NCBI GenBank assembly: GCA_032173965.1
Contig: CM063284.1
Span: 105,090,410-105,154,409, forward strand
DNA from: Sitta carolinensis
Lineage: Eukaryota; Chordata; Aves; Passeriformes; Sittidae
Direction of reading: 5' to 3'
Length of the DNA stretch: 64,000 nucleotides
Part shown: in pieces, positions 25,901 to 38,975 of the stretch
Layout of the letters: each line of letters starts with the position of its first letter
How positions within the stretch are numbered: the first letter of the stretch is position 1
The notes under the pieces: generated by a model
Told to the model about the DNA's origin: nothing
Seen by the model: the letters and a program-made list of their open reading frames with translations, nothing else
Databases searched by the model: none
Program-made: the position numbers and the translations under genes

Positions 25901-27224
25901 TAAAAGTGACACTAACATTTAACACACATTCCCACAGCACACTTGGCAGGAACAGGCATTCAGGGCCAAAAGCAGAGGAGAGGTCAATTAACATCCATTT
26001 CATGAAGGTAGCAGGATGTGCCCAAGTGCCAACAAAGCGACTTATCCTATCTTTTCTGATAAGGAAGGGAATTTACTTATCTGTAGCCTGGGAAGTAAAA
26101 GGAAGTTTAATTAATGCAGGATAAAGCAGGAAGAGGCAACCCTTCTAAATCAGTCCCTCAGAAGGCAGTAAGTGGAGAAGACTGAGTTCATGAGCAGAGG
26201 CAAAGAGCCCTTAGGCCGACTTTGTCAGCCTTGTTCTGTGCCCAGTCATAAAATATCCATCAGAAGAATCCCCAAAAACCTAAAGATGGATATGACTGCA
26301 GCCCAAAGATATGTTGGCAGCAGACAGCTCAGATGCAGGGCTCTATGGAGGATTATGCCAATCTCCAAATATTTGAACGCATCACCTCTGTACAGCTAGC
26401 AGGCAATTTTTATCCAGAGTCAGATCTGAGTCAATGCCTACAACAGAAAAAGTCTTGCAAAAAATATTCTCCAATGCAGTTAGTATGGGAGCCTCCTAGA
26501 CTTTCTTATGAACTGTCCTCTTAAAAGTATTCACAACAGGCAGCCACCATGCATGAGGCAGCTGAAAGGAAAAGGCTCTTTACATCCCAACCCATTAGAG
26601 CCAAACTGTGCTGTGCACACAGCCTATCCATTCATTCATCCCTCCTTTCTCAGATCAGTGCTGTTCACCTGTCTGGGCTTCAATCTCTGCTGCACATCTG
26701 GGGAAACTTCAGGGTCCAGTTTTGAGAGCACCTTTTCCTCATCTGAACATAAACCTTTTATACAAACAAATGACAGCATTTGAGATTAAACTACTTAATC
26801 TGTAAATGCATGCAGATACAAAAAGTTATGAGAGCTAAATACTGTCATTTGACCTTGAACATTTTCTAGCATCAATTCTAAATTGGTTTCCCATTAATTT
26901 GCCCATTAATAGCAAATTGTCTAGGCATTTGGCTTAAAAAGCCTCATACTCAGAAACAGGTCTTTTGTCCAAATAGGGACTGAGCACACCTCAAAGGTTT
27001 GCCCTGCTTCAGTTGTGATGGAAATGGTTTCCATTAAATTTATTTATTTATTCTATGTATAGTTTTTCCATACAAGAGAATAGACAAAAACTAGGGTTGT
27101 CCTTATGGTATCCAAAAGGCCACACTTTTCAAGCCACTCTGCTCCTTTAAGCCCTATGTCCAGACAGTCAGATCAAGACGCTTATAAATTCCTACTTGTC
27201 AAAAAAAAGTGAATAAATACCCCT
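25901..27224. other. Intergenic sequence
   Basis: No gene or repeat recognised. Confidence 0.5.
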
Positions 27225-27405
27225 GACTTAGGCCACTTCCCGGCTTCCAAAGGTGCACCTTGCTGAGAGCTCACGAAACCCGGGGTGCAGCCTGTGGCTC
27301 TGGCCAGCTGTGCCCACGAGCCAAGCCAGGCTCCAGGCACCACAGCTATCGGGGGTGGGCGAGAGCGGACCCTGCCTCCCCGTTTCTGCCGGGTGGTAAG
27401 TGAGG
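27225..27405 (+). promoter_or_regulatory. Small GC-rich island with a splice-donor-like end
   Basis: A 180-bp GC-rich patch with several CpGs stands out from the AT-rich surroundings. It ends in GGTGGTAAGTGAG, where the GT of a near-consensus splice donor is at 27396. This is what a small promoter plus first exon of a non-coding transcript would look like. No acceptor, TATA box or partner exon was identified, so the call is an inference. Confidence 0.3.
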
Positions 27406-29762
27406 CTGCCTGCAAACAGCAGGACTACTCGCCACCTGAATCCCCCTTCTGCAACAATATCACACACACTCCTGAATTCTAAAGTCTTGCTGGTTGGAAA
27501 CGCTGTGCTTTTAGCTCTCTCTTCTACTTTACAGGCTGACCAGGAAGATTTAGCAGCAGTTTAATACAGAGAGGAAAAAGGGCAGGGGCTGTCAGCGTTA
27601 GACATGAGCACATCCCCCCACCAGCATAGTGCATTCAGAAGCCAAATGGAGAGTCTCCCTGCAAAGATCCCTACAGCAATTTAGTCTGAAGGAATATGCC
27701 TCCCTCAGGTCTCTTATGGCTGCCAGAGTTATGAGGGCCACACGCTGCCTTATCATTAATACAGTGTGTTTAATTAGCACATACATGTTCGTGTTCTTTC
27801 TTTTGAAATAACCCAAAACTACATGCATTGTGCAAACTCCCAGCATTAAAATGACATAATAAATCGTGTCTTCTTTCAAGCAGCAATTTGTGAGAGTAAC
27901 TTTTGCAGAAAAAAAGGTCAAGATCAAGAAAGAGAGATAGATAAATAAATAGGAAACTAAAATAAAGAGAGACTGAAGATGGGAAGGGTAAAAGGAAGTC
28001 TTTATTGGTCACAAAAGATTAAAGGAAGATTTCAAGGCATTAACAGGGCTAGCATTTCTGGAATGTAAAATAGCATTCGTATTACACAGCTGAATACCAT
28101 GCAAGGAATCAATATGCTCTGAAATGTAGTAGAATTTAAGAAGGTCGCTGGTTTGTGCTATAATGGTCCTTTCAGTGGCGTCCCCAATGGGATTCATAGG
28201 GTGATAGTTTCTTATGGAGGGTGGACAACTTTTCTTCTTAACGAACAAGGTTTCCTCAGGTCGATGGCAAGATAATGGGAAAGGATTATTTCCAGGTCCC
28301 AGGTTCATTAAAGCCTGAATTCTGTACCAAAGAGTTTTGCATAGCTTTCCTCACATGAGGAGATCATGCTCAGATAGATCAGCAGAGATATTCCAGCTAG
28401 CCATCCACACAGTAAATGTGGAGATGCTGCAGCATGAGGTCCTTAGTTGGCTCTCCCTTCTTGGCTTGATAGAGCCTGAATTTATTTCCTTAAGGGCATG
28501 GTTCAAGGTCTGCTGATAATGCCAGCATTTCTCTGAGGAATTTCAGCAGACAGCCAAGTTATCACTGAGGGTCTGATTGTGGTTTTATTTATCCTTTATA
28601 TGGGAACTTGCTTTACATCCTTTGTCTGCAGCTGCATACGTGACCTCAGAGACCTTTTAAAATTAAGAACACCGTATTAATGCAAGTGTGAGCTTCTCAT
28701 CTCTTTTTCCTGTTTGTGCAGTTCCTGGCAAAGTGGGGGGTTTGACTGTGGCTGAGCTCCTAGTTGCTATGGCAATACAAGTAATAAATAAATAGTAAAA
28801 ATAATACATTGGAATAAAATATTCTGATTTTTAAAGCATGATATCCAGAATTATAATAACTGCATTTACTTACAATTTAGCATTTCTGAGCAACATTTCT
28901 GAGTGACTGGGGTGCCCCCAAAACATTTGTTAACTATCATGTCTTATACACACCAGAAAATGGTAATGTGGCTCTACCATGTAATGCTGCAGCATTTTGG
29001 CAGTGCTGGTCGTGACTGTGCATGTTGCCAGAGGAGTGCCTGGGAGGAGATGTGTGTGTGTGGACATGTGAATGCACATGCCAGAGCCAGGCATGTCCAA
29101 ACCTAGGAGTTTTCACATTTGAAGGACACCACTAACTTCATGGGCTTCTCCTTCTCTACAATACCATGACATGCCCACTCTCATTCAGATGAGAAATTTT
29201 TTACACTTCTCCAGCTGTGCAAAAAGAGTGGCAAAATACCTGTAATTTACTTTCATACTCCCATTAAAGAATATTTTTATTTATTATAATAAATAAATAC
29301 TTATAAATAAATTAATTAATAATTAAGCTCACATGGCCAAGTGCAGCATGAAGCTGTAGATCAAGAGTTATATTTAAAAGAACTGCAGAATTGATGTTTC
29401 CTGAATAATCTCCAAATTATGAGATTCTTCAATGTCTTTTTTTTTTTTTTTTTTAATGTATAATAACATGCATTTCCATTTTAGATGGGCATCAGGTTTA
29501 GAGACCACAGTCATGCAGAAAAATAGCTGCTTTTCTTTTTGTTTTGCAGGGGAAAATAACAAATATTGGTAGAATCTGAAATGCCTGCAGATTTGGGGTT
29601 TTTTATTGAAACAAAATTATATGTAATTCTATAAGAATGATACATTAAGTTCATACAGAGATAAATGGCTATGTTCATATGCATGTGTATTGATTACATA
29701 CAAACTGCTGCTAGATGTATTTAGAAAATAAGGAAGTATAAACCTTCATTACTGCAGTGAGA

Positions 29763-29804
<42 letters not shown>

Positions 29805-32447
29805 TTATAATATCCAGTAGCTCCAGTGGTCATTAAAATTTTTAAGTATGTTTTTGTCTGTTGACACATTTCTAAAATAGATGAAAAATTAAATGTTAAA
29901 AATAGAATATGTAAACACTGCTGGCTTAAGAAGGGAGAAGAAAGTTAAATCGACAGTGTTCAGAGATAATATAAAGACCTGATGGTGTTGTGCAGACATA
30001 AAAGAAGCTCATGTTTCTAAGATAAACTTTGAAATATTAAGTTGATAATTCATTGCATCTTCCTTGCAACATATTGCACTACATAAGACTAAGGACTAGC
30101 AGTAACATAAACATATGGGAATTGCACTTGCTTACTACTGCAAGTTTTAAAAGAAGTTACTTATTCTGAAATAGTTATTAGTTACAGAAAACATTTCTGA
30201 AGAACTAAAGTACAGCAGTAATAATTTCTTGTATTTTTTCATAGCAGGCCTCAGCAGGGAAGAATAGGAAATTTAAAAAAATAAAAAAAAATCCTACCTT
30301 TTCCCAAATCCTCTGGTTACAGAAGACACTCTTCCAACTGACATCTTCTTAACAGCAGAGAGTAGGATGACTTCATATCGTAACAAACATTCTTTGAAAG
30401 AAGACATTACTTGTGAGAAAAGTTAAATTGCAGTTCAATTACAGCCAAAGCAACATTCTGGTCTTTTGAAGACAGCAGGTTATGAAAGATCACTGACTTT
30501 GCCATGTGAAAACAAGTGGGCAAAGATGCTACAGGGGAGAGCAGTAGGATGCGACCCAAATTTCTCCATCTCACAGCTTAATCACTGGGTTCTGCCTGAT
30601 TCTGTACCCTACGGGGGTGACATCCCTCACAAGCACACCTGACAGACAACGCCCTGAACAGTAAGCAGGTGAAGTAACATCTGGTTTATGGATCCTGCCA
30701 AACAGCCCTACATTTGTCCATGTCAGGACACTAGGCAGTCAAGTGGAAATGTCTACCCACAGAAAATGTCTGCCCACAGAAAACTGATGTGTGCTGCCAA
30801 GACTAGGTGATACACCAGTGAACTTCAAACATCTGTACAGCTGGGTGGGGGGTACATGAACACAGTGCTCTCTCAGGCACCAGGCCATCTCTTCCTCCTG
30901 ATGTCTCCTGCCTTCATTGTCAAACCTTAGGGTATATCTACCACAAATGTACAAAGTAAATTTATCATGACAAGCACAATGATCCAGGAACATCAGTCCA
31001 TGCTTTACCTCAGACCAAAGAGACAGGCTGCTTGTTAGCAGCAGTAACCTGGTGCACACTTTAAGTGCCAACTTTTGCTCAAATAATCTTTCTGTGTATT
31101 GAAAATCCAAAATCAAGGGGGGAAATTAAGGCATACAGTGTGGTAAAAGAGAAGCCTAGAACATTTTTTCTCTATCTTTATCCTCTTAAAGCTGCAAAAA
31201 CTCTCAGTGCTGCTGGTTAGGGAGTCAAATTTTGAGATGGCAAGAAGTGGCAAACAATGTTCTTTTAAACATTAAACTGTGTCATTTGAACATTTAAGCC
31301 TAAAAAAATTTAGATTTGAAATAGGATCTGCACAGTCTGTTCAGAGTTAGAATAATCAATACTAGTGGGTTCCTGCGTCAGCTTTACAAAGAGAATAACC
31401 TGAATTATCAGGCTTAGATGGGTTTATCTTTCTGTTTGAGCAGAGCATGGCTTACCAAAGGACTACCCACCCTGCCTCTACACCTTTGGCAAAGGCATTA
31501 GGGCCACCCTGGCAGAACTGATCCACCAAGAACATTTCCAGGTTTCCCTGTTGAGACTTCATTAAAGAGAACAACATTTGTGTTCAATATCATTCTACAT
31601 CCGTGTCCACATTAAAGCACTGTCTGCAGGTGCTCATCTACTGCATTTTCAAGGGGCTTCCAGCCCCCTCCAGGCAGCAGCATGAGAGAGAAGCCTCACT
31701 GAACTCCCCTTGCACTGACCATTAAGCTGTGCAAAAATGAGGGCTTGTGAAAAAATTTGTTGAAACTTTATCGCAACTGGAAAGATGGACTTCCTTCACA
31801 GACTCTTCCATGTGCTGAATGAGGAAAGCAGAGGGTCTGGCTGCTCCAAGGCTGAGGAAGGCAGACAAGTAACCACGGGCACTGTGGAAAGGTATCTGAT
31901 TGGCAGCTCACGATCATTTCCACAGTTACTTCTAGCAGACCAAACTCAACTCTCTCTATTGTCTACTAAAACTTTTGAGAAAGTGCTCCTTAAAAAACAA
32001 TGTGATGACTTTCTGCTGGCTTGGAAATATAACAAAGCCCCAGCACCCAACCTACACCTCAGTGTATATGTCACTTTTGAATCATCTGATATTAATTACA
32101 CCCTCTTTTCCACCAAGGTGAAACATTCACTATAGAATGACAACAACTCTATGATCAGCTTGACTTTTCCCATGTGGTTGGCATAACTTACTCAACAAAG
32201 TGATGGATCTGTCAACATAAGACAATTTGATATGTGTGCATCCCTATTAGAATGGACCCCAGTGCTGCAGCTCAGCTCCTTGCCAATATAAACCATTACC
32301 TGAAGTTTTCCCTGACTGTTGTCTATGTGCTGGCACAAACAAACTTTGCTGGTTGAATGGAGTCCTCCTTCCTGTAGGTATCTTCATATTCTGCAGCACT
32401 ATTCCTTTTTGTGAGCTACATGCAGATCTCCTGAATTCATAGACTCC
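27406..32447. other. Intergenic sequence with AT microsatellites
   Basis: No gene recognised. Contains a 22-bp AT palindrome (29276-29297), a T-run near 29437-29454 and a (TA)n array. The block at about 27600-28310 is of ordinary complexity and could hold conserved non-coding sequence, which I cannot test. Confidence 0.45.
29764..29803. repeat. (TA)n microsatellite
   Basis: About 20 uninterrupted TA dinucleotides. Confidence 0.97.
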
Positions 32448-32785
32448 TGTCGCTGTGGGCGATCAACAGACGACATGAGACCTTGTTATAAAAACTGTAT
32501 CTGACTCCTCTTTATTCAAAGACTGACCCCCTTTATATAGTTCCTAGAGCAGGCCATCTCATTGGTCAGAAGAGTGCCAGAACTCTTCATCCCATTGGCC
32601 CAAAACTGAAAGATAGAGAGAAGTCCATCCCACAGACAGGAATCCAAAACATCACTCTTGTTACAATAACACTTGTGATGTTTATGCCAAGCCTGTGAGA
32701 ACACAAGGTCTTCCTGAACCAAAACACCACGAAGAAACTGAGTTCAGAAACTCAGAAACTTCAGGCCCAGGAGCCTCAGACTACA
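32448..32785 (-). mobile_element. Solo LTR (ERVK-like), minus orientation
   Basis: A 338-bp element with TGT...ACA ends is flanked by a perfect 6-bp duplication GACTCC (32442-32447 and 32786-32791). A 6-bp duplication is usual for alpha/beta-retrovirus-like (ERVK) elements. The minus strand shows a compact LTR promoter: two CCAAT boxes (ATTGG at 32593-32597 and 32561-32565 on the plus strand), then TATATAA (32533-32539), then AATAAA (TTTATT at 32511-32516). No internal retroviral sequence remains. The promoter motifs and the duplication are intact, so insertion was relatively recent, although no age can be given from one copy. Confidence 0.88.
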
Positions 32786-35700
32786 GACTCCCACTTGCTT
32801 TTGCTCATGACCATGAGAGACTGTGCAACCTGCCCTGGTGGCAGCAGAGGTGGTATGTTGTGGAAGCATCACCTACATGGAATTATTTCTTGTCATGGGG
32901 TTAAAAGACACAGTCTGTTATTTTTGTCTTTATAAACCCATCTGGACATCTTCAGCTCACCAGATTTTTTTTCTGATTAAGGCAACCAGACTCTAAGAAA
33001 GTCTTGCTGGCTTATGTCTTTCACTATGATACAGAGTATCTTAATTCCAAGTGGTCAGAGAAAGGCAGCAGCGTTTCCTGCCCCTTTTGTATTCCTACAG
33101 CAATGAGTCTGGGCTGATTTTTCTACATGCAGAAGTCATTGAAAGCCAGAGGGAATCTGTACTTGAAAGGGTTTCAGCCATGAAATGCAGCAAGCCCCAG
33201 CAGCATCTCTGTGAGATTCAAAGGAATATGTCATTCTTTGGGCATTGTGAATCTTGTTTTAGGAGTATCTCTTTTTGCCCACATGGCTACATTATAGTCT
33301 CTGTACAATTGGGTGTGTATAGATATGAAAGAGATAAAATTTCAAAAGAAAAGCAATTCCAGGCTTTGACCAAACTGGTGAAAGTCTCAGACTGGGTGAA
33401 AAAATTATGTGATTTCTTCAATGTTTTACTGTAATCACTACAAGTTGTTGGGCAAGATGTGGAAACACCTGAAACTGGTGCTCAAATATGTGGCTTTGTA
33501 TTACAAAAGCATACTGAAGCACTGGTGGATTTACCTGTGGTCTAGTTGCAAAAATTCACTCCTAGGTTTCAAACTTGAGCTTTGGTGCTATATGGAAAGC
33601 ATAACAAAGCTATCATACAGTGCTTTCTTGTGGTACTTATTCTAAAGGCATTGTTAGAGAAACAGAAGTCAGAATGCTCCTGAGACACAAAAAGCTGTAC
33701 TGAGTATAAACTCAAAGTTTATAAATAGCTTGAAAGTCATAGCAAGAAATTTTAAAAATCTCTAAATTGTAAACAAGGTAGGAAGAAGGGACAGAAAATA
33801 ATAATTCAGATAAGATTTGTGTATTTTAATGAGTTGTGATTTTTTTTTCATCATCTCCAACAGCCAACATGTATCCTGTCTTGGAATATACAAGTAATGA
33901 TCCTTTGACTATGGATACTCAGAGGTGTCTTCAGAGGGCAGTTAAGCATGTAACAATTTAATTTATCAAAACACAAGAATGTATAGTGTCTAATTAAAAA
34001 GGGATATTCATTACTAAAACAAAACTAAAAATAAAAATAGACTTTAAAAGGTAGCCACTAAATCAATGAATGTCCACCTGGTCTGTTGAACACTCATATA
34101 AAGGAAGTTTATGAGTAACAAGTACTGAATTTACTGCTGGCCAGATGCCCATTTTGGCAAAGATGGCCCTTCTGCATGCCCAGATTCAGAGACATTTCTT
34201 AAACTGTTGATGACCATCAGAAGCAGGCTGCTGGGGTAGCCTTTGGCCAGGGCACCATATGGAAGCTGTTACAGTCTTGCTAGTAGAACAGAACAGGAAA
34301 ACAATCAGTTCTTATTTCTCACAATTCAAAGGTGGAGGAACAAATATTTTCTCGTCTGGTGCCTTCTCGAGGCCTCTGCACACAACTGCAGCAGAGCCTT
34401 TGGACACCCCCAGTTCCTGCTTCATACTCCCAGCTTGTGCCTGCCTGTCCCCAAGCACAGACATGGTATTCATTGCCATTTATAAACTCCTTTTCCACCT
34501 GTCATCTACCTATAGCAGGGGAATTTAACAAACTCCTGCTGGCTTTTGTCTTCACTGTACGTGCATCCTAATTCCAGGAAGAAGCATTTCACTGAGGAGT
34601 CAGAGGAGACATTATCCCTCTTTTATCAGTACACAACCCCAGTCATAATGTATGCCCGCAGGAAGAAACGTTTCCCATGCAGGGAATGACTCAGACTAGG
34701 TCAAAGCAGTGATATAAGGAGTGTGGAGAAAAGTGAGCAGTAACTGCAGCTTAAAAAAGGTAGCATTTATCTTAACAGAGTGACAGCTGCTCACTGTGAA
34801 GTTACAAGGGAATATGGTGATTTTCTGACTCTGAAGCCCACCTATTAGGAACCACTGAACTGGAATATGAAAAGACCACATGTGTTGAAAAAGTCTTTTC
34901 TAATGAAGCAGGATCAAATTGTGAGGAAGCTCACTCAGGTTGAGTGGGCAGGCATTTTTCTTCTTGTTTTGGCCTCACTGGCATTAACACTATCATTATT
35001 AGTAAAATAAAACTGAATACAATGCAAATGCAATTGTGGTCCTGTTGCATACTTATAATTGATAATTATTAGATTTCAATAGATTCCAATGTTTTTATTT
35101 TTTCTGAGTGACCAGCTCTACTGGGAAGTAACAACAGTGTGGGGTTGCCCTGGTAGGACTCTTATAATGAAGTGAGCTGCAACAACTATCAGGCATAAAG
35201 CTGACTCTCTGTTTATAAGATTAAACAATGACTAAGCTTTAGAAGACACATAAACAGTGGTGTAATAAGGCTGTCATTGAAGTATAACGAAAAAAATGAA
35301 ACTGGTAAAAAACATAACTACATTTTATTATAGTAAGTGAAACACAATCAGAAAACTGCTTCCTTTCAGTCTAATTGTTCCACCTGCCTGCATACAGCAT
35401 GCTACACAAAGTCCTGGGCTTAATCACCTCTTAGCTGTGTCATGGCTCTTCCCTGATGTAAAACACAGCAATGCACCAAATCAACTACAGACACCAGAAA
35501 TTATTCAACATGCATAACTTTAGAGAGTCAGGCCAGCTTTTCTTAGTTTTTGTGCATTCATTGGCCCAGTCAAAAAAATAGATAAAATCTAGAGACATTG
35601 TACAAAAGCAGATTAACCATTCAATTTGTATCAGAGATGAGTTGTGCCTTGTAATATCTATAGTTGGGCTGTGCTGGGGACGGATGCCAAAAGACTGGAG

Positions 35701-37559
35701 GGGAACCCATGAAGCTCTAACCCATGTGGCACAAGAAGTGCGTCCTGGGTATCACACAGAGGAAAAAGATTCATAACCTGGGAATAGCCGGGCTGCAGCT
35801 CATTTATGGAGAGAGTGCACTTGCCTTCCCTTGTTCTGGCCATGAGTCTGGTTTCAGAGGTGTCTCTCAGAGGAGGAATGAGCTGGATTCCTCAGACTAT
35901 GGTGTGCCATCCCCTGCATGATACCCTTGGACAGGAAACTCATTGGCCCACAGAAACTCTTGGGAGGAAAGAGGGCTGAAGAGAGTCACTATGTGTAGAT
36001 TTATATCGGCAGTACAAAGAGAGGTTGTGCTGGGTGGGCTGTGTTGGACTGACTTTGCTCAGATTAGTCTGGTTTTTTTTTTCCTTGACACTGGGAAACG
36101 CTGCTTTGCTCAGGTATCATTTGAACAGACCTCACGTTTTTCATTTGTGCATTTTAATCTCAGCACTCCTGAGAGAGAGATGTCTCAAGGTACTATTTGC
36201 AAGGTCATCAGCTAACATGACTTTAAAAGCTCAGATAGCTCATTAAATTAAACTCACTGATTTACTGTAAAAGACTAGAGAACCAAAGATACATTAAAAA
36301 ATCAAGTAAGAAGAGAAAGTGGAAAGAAAGTTTCTTTTCTTTTTTATTTAAGCACCAAGAATGAGAAAAGCAGAGATGTAAAGGGAAAAACTTAGAGCCA
36401 GAAGATCCAAACTTCCCCTTGATTCTAAACTTAGCTCAGCCACTGGCCCACCGTGCAGATGACTCAGTGCACTTCCTTGAACTTAAATCATTCCTCTTAC
36501 AAAACTTGTTAAAGAAAGACGTCAGTGTAAATTAGATGTTGTGTCTAAGTTTAGCTATGGCCAATACATAAATATCAGAACTTTAATGTGTTCTTATTCT
36601 TGTCTGCTTAAGCAAGAGGTGTATATACATGCACATATGCGTATATATACATAGCAAGGGAGAGAAAGACTTCTTTGCGCTATTTTTACAGTTTCATTTG
36701 CATATATTGTTATTTTGCTGGTGACATAAGCGCTCACAGCTGATTAGAAGTTTAACCATTTTCAGAGCAGCCTGATTGCCACAACGCCCAAGCACTTTCC
36801 ATTCTCTCAAACTGTCAGGAAAGTTTCAATCGCATCCAAGCAGTGGGAGCTGAGAGAGTACACATTCGGCATATAACATACATGATGGCTGATTTCTTGT
36901 GACACTAATCTTCACTCCTGCAGGAAAGGCAGTCATTTATTCATAACTCTACCACTCAAAAGTAACCATTCTTCTCACCATGGAGATAAATGTCAAAACA
37001 GAGACCATCCATAGGCTGAGTCTAATCTAATCTGTCCAGAATGAATATATATTTAGATCTGTTGTTAAATCTTGAATAGCAAAGCCTTTAGCCTGGGCAA
37101 CTATTTCCTTGGTCTGCCCTCTCCATCTATAAATATGCATATCAGAATGGATATTTGCTATCAGAGAAGCATATTAATCCTGCTAACATGGACAGGATAT
37201 GGTGCTGAACAATCTTTCTGATACAAGCAAAGAGTCAGATGACGAAGTATAAGACTTTCAAAAAAGTGTAACAGAGAAAGAACAAATTTATTCATTTTTG
37301 TTAAAATATCTCTATCATTCAACACACACCTGAAATCAGCAGGGCCTCCACTCCCAAGTGGCTGGTCCAATAAATGAGGAAAACAGGGTCCTACCTGTGT
37401 GTCTGCAGAAGATGGCAATGGAAATTTCCTTTCTCATAAAACTATTAATTCTCATTGTCCCTCTCCTTTCCCCAGTTCACATTTCCATTTTGGGGATGCC
37501 AGCTGGGAGGTGTTTATTTATGCTGCATCCTTTCCCATCAAATTGTACCTGTGGAGTTC
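32786..37559. other. Intergenic sequence, no gene seen
   Basis: Open frames up to 127 codons (33051-33434) without recognisable similarity. No repeat identified with confidence. Confidence 0.5.
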
Positions 37560-38975
37560 CTCATATCATCTTGAAAGTGGTTGTCACAATTTTCAAGATG
37601 GAGAAGGATGACCCCAGGTACTACAGGCCTGTCAGTTTCACTTTGGTGCCCAGTAAAATCATGGCAAAGGTTATTCTGGAAGGTATGAGAAAATACCTGA
37701 AGGACAACACAGTCATCAGTCACAGCCAGCACAGCTTCATGAGGGGAAAGTCCTGTTTGTCAAATCTGATTTCCTCCTATGACACGGTAACCCACCGAGC
37801 TGATCTAGGAAAGCCAGTAGACGTAATCTTTTTGGACCTCAACTAAGATTTTTATATTGCCTGACACATAATCCTTCTGGATAAAATGTCCAGCACACAG
37901 CTGTATAACCAATGTTACATGATGGGTGAGTAACTGGCTCACAGGTTGGGCACCAAGAGTTACAGTGACTGGGATGATATCAGACTGGCAACCTATCACT
38001 AGTGGAGTTCTGCAGGGCTCCATCCTCATCCCTGTTCTCTTCAATGTCTTCAAAATGTACTTAGAAGCAGGACTGGAAGAAATACTAAGTTTGCCAACAC
38101 CACTAAACTGGGAGGAGTTTTTAGTTCCATCGAAGGCAGGGAGGCCCTGCAGAGAGAGGTCAACAAATTAGAGACATGGACAGTCAGCAACTGGGTGAAG
38201 TTTAACAAGGGAAAGTGCCAGATTCTGCACTTGGGACAGGCAACCCTGATGTGTGTATAGATGGTGAATGACAGGCTGGAAAGCAGTGCTGCAAAATGGG
38301 ACATGGGGGTCCTGGTCAATGGCAAGCTGAACCTGAGTCAACAGTGCCCTGGCTGCCAGGAGGGGCAGCTGTGTCCTGGGGGATATCATGCACAGCATCA
38401 TCAGCCAGGCAAGGGAGGGATTGTCCTGCTCTGCTCTGCTCTGGGGCAGCCTCACCTCGAGTGCGGGGGACAGTATCGGGCACTACAAGACAAAAATAAC
38501 ATTAAGCTTTTAGGGAGTGTCCAAAGGAGGGTCACAAGGATAGTGGAGAATTTGGAGGAAAAGCCATTCAGGGAGTAACTTAGGTCACTTTGCTTGTCCA
38601 TCCTGGAGAGGAGGAGACTGAGGAGAGACCTCATTGCAATCTTCAACATCCTCACAAGGGGAAGTGGAGGGGCAGGGATTGATCTGTTGTCTCTGGTGAC
38701 CAGTTTCAAGACACAAAGAAATGTCATGAAGCTGAGTCAGGGGAGATTTAGGTTGATTATCAAGAAAACTTTCTTTACATAGATTGATTCAGGTTCCCCA
38801 GGGAAGTGGTCACAGCACCAACCCTGAGAGAGTTCAAGAAGTGTATGGAAAATGTTCTTGGGCACATGGTGTGTTTTTTGAAGTGTCCTGCAAAAGGCTA
38901 GGAGTTGGACTCGACGATCCTGATGGGTCCCTTCCAACACAGTATATTCTACGATTCTATAACTCTATGATATTG
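37560..38975 (+). mobile_element. Second degenerate CR1 LINE, 3' half
   Basis: Fragments in changing frames follow the CR1 reverse-transcriptase order: DDPRYYRPVSFTLVPSKIM near 37607, GKSCLSNLISSYDT near 37750, then VDVIFLDLN, then a stop. The metal-binding box near 38090 reads F-A-N-T instead of F-A-D-D, so both catalytic aspartates are lost. Later fragments include GVLVNGKLNLSQQCPG and LERRRLRRDLIAIFNIL. The 3' end has the avian CR1 signature near 38909-38967, a GGACTCGACGATCCTGATGG segment followed by CCCTTCCAAC and the ATTCTACGATTCTATAACTC tandem tail, again without poly(A). Truncated at the 5' end and inactive. The 5' boundary is approximate. Confidence 0.93.

Noticed and set aside
33051..33434. 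127-codon open frame
   Set aside because: No recognisable domain, ordinary intergenic composition, no splice or promoter context. Consistent with chance.
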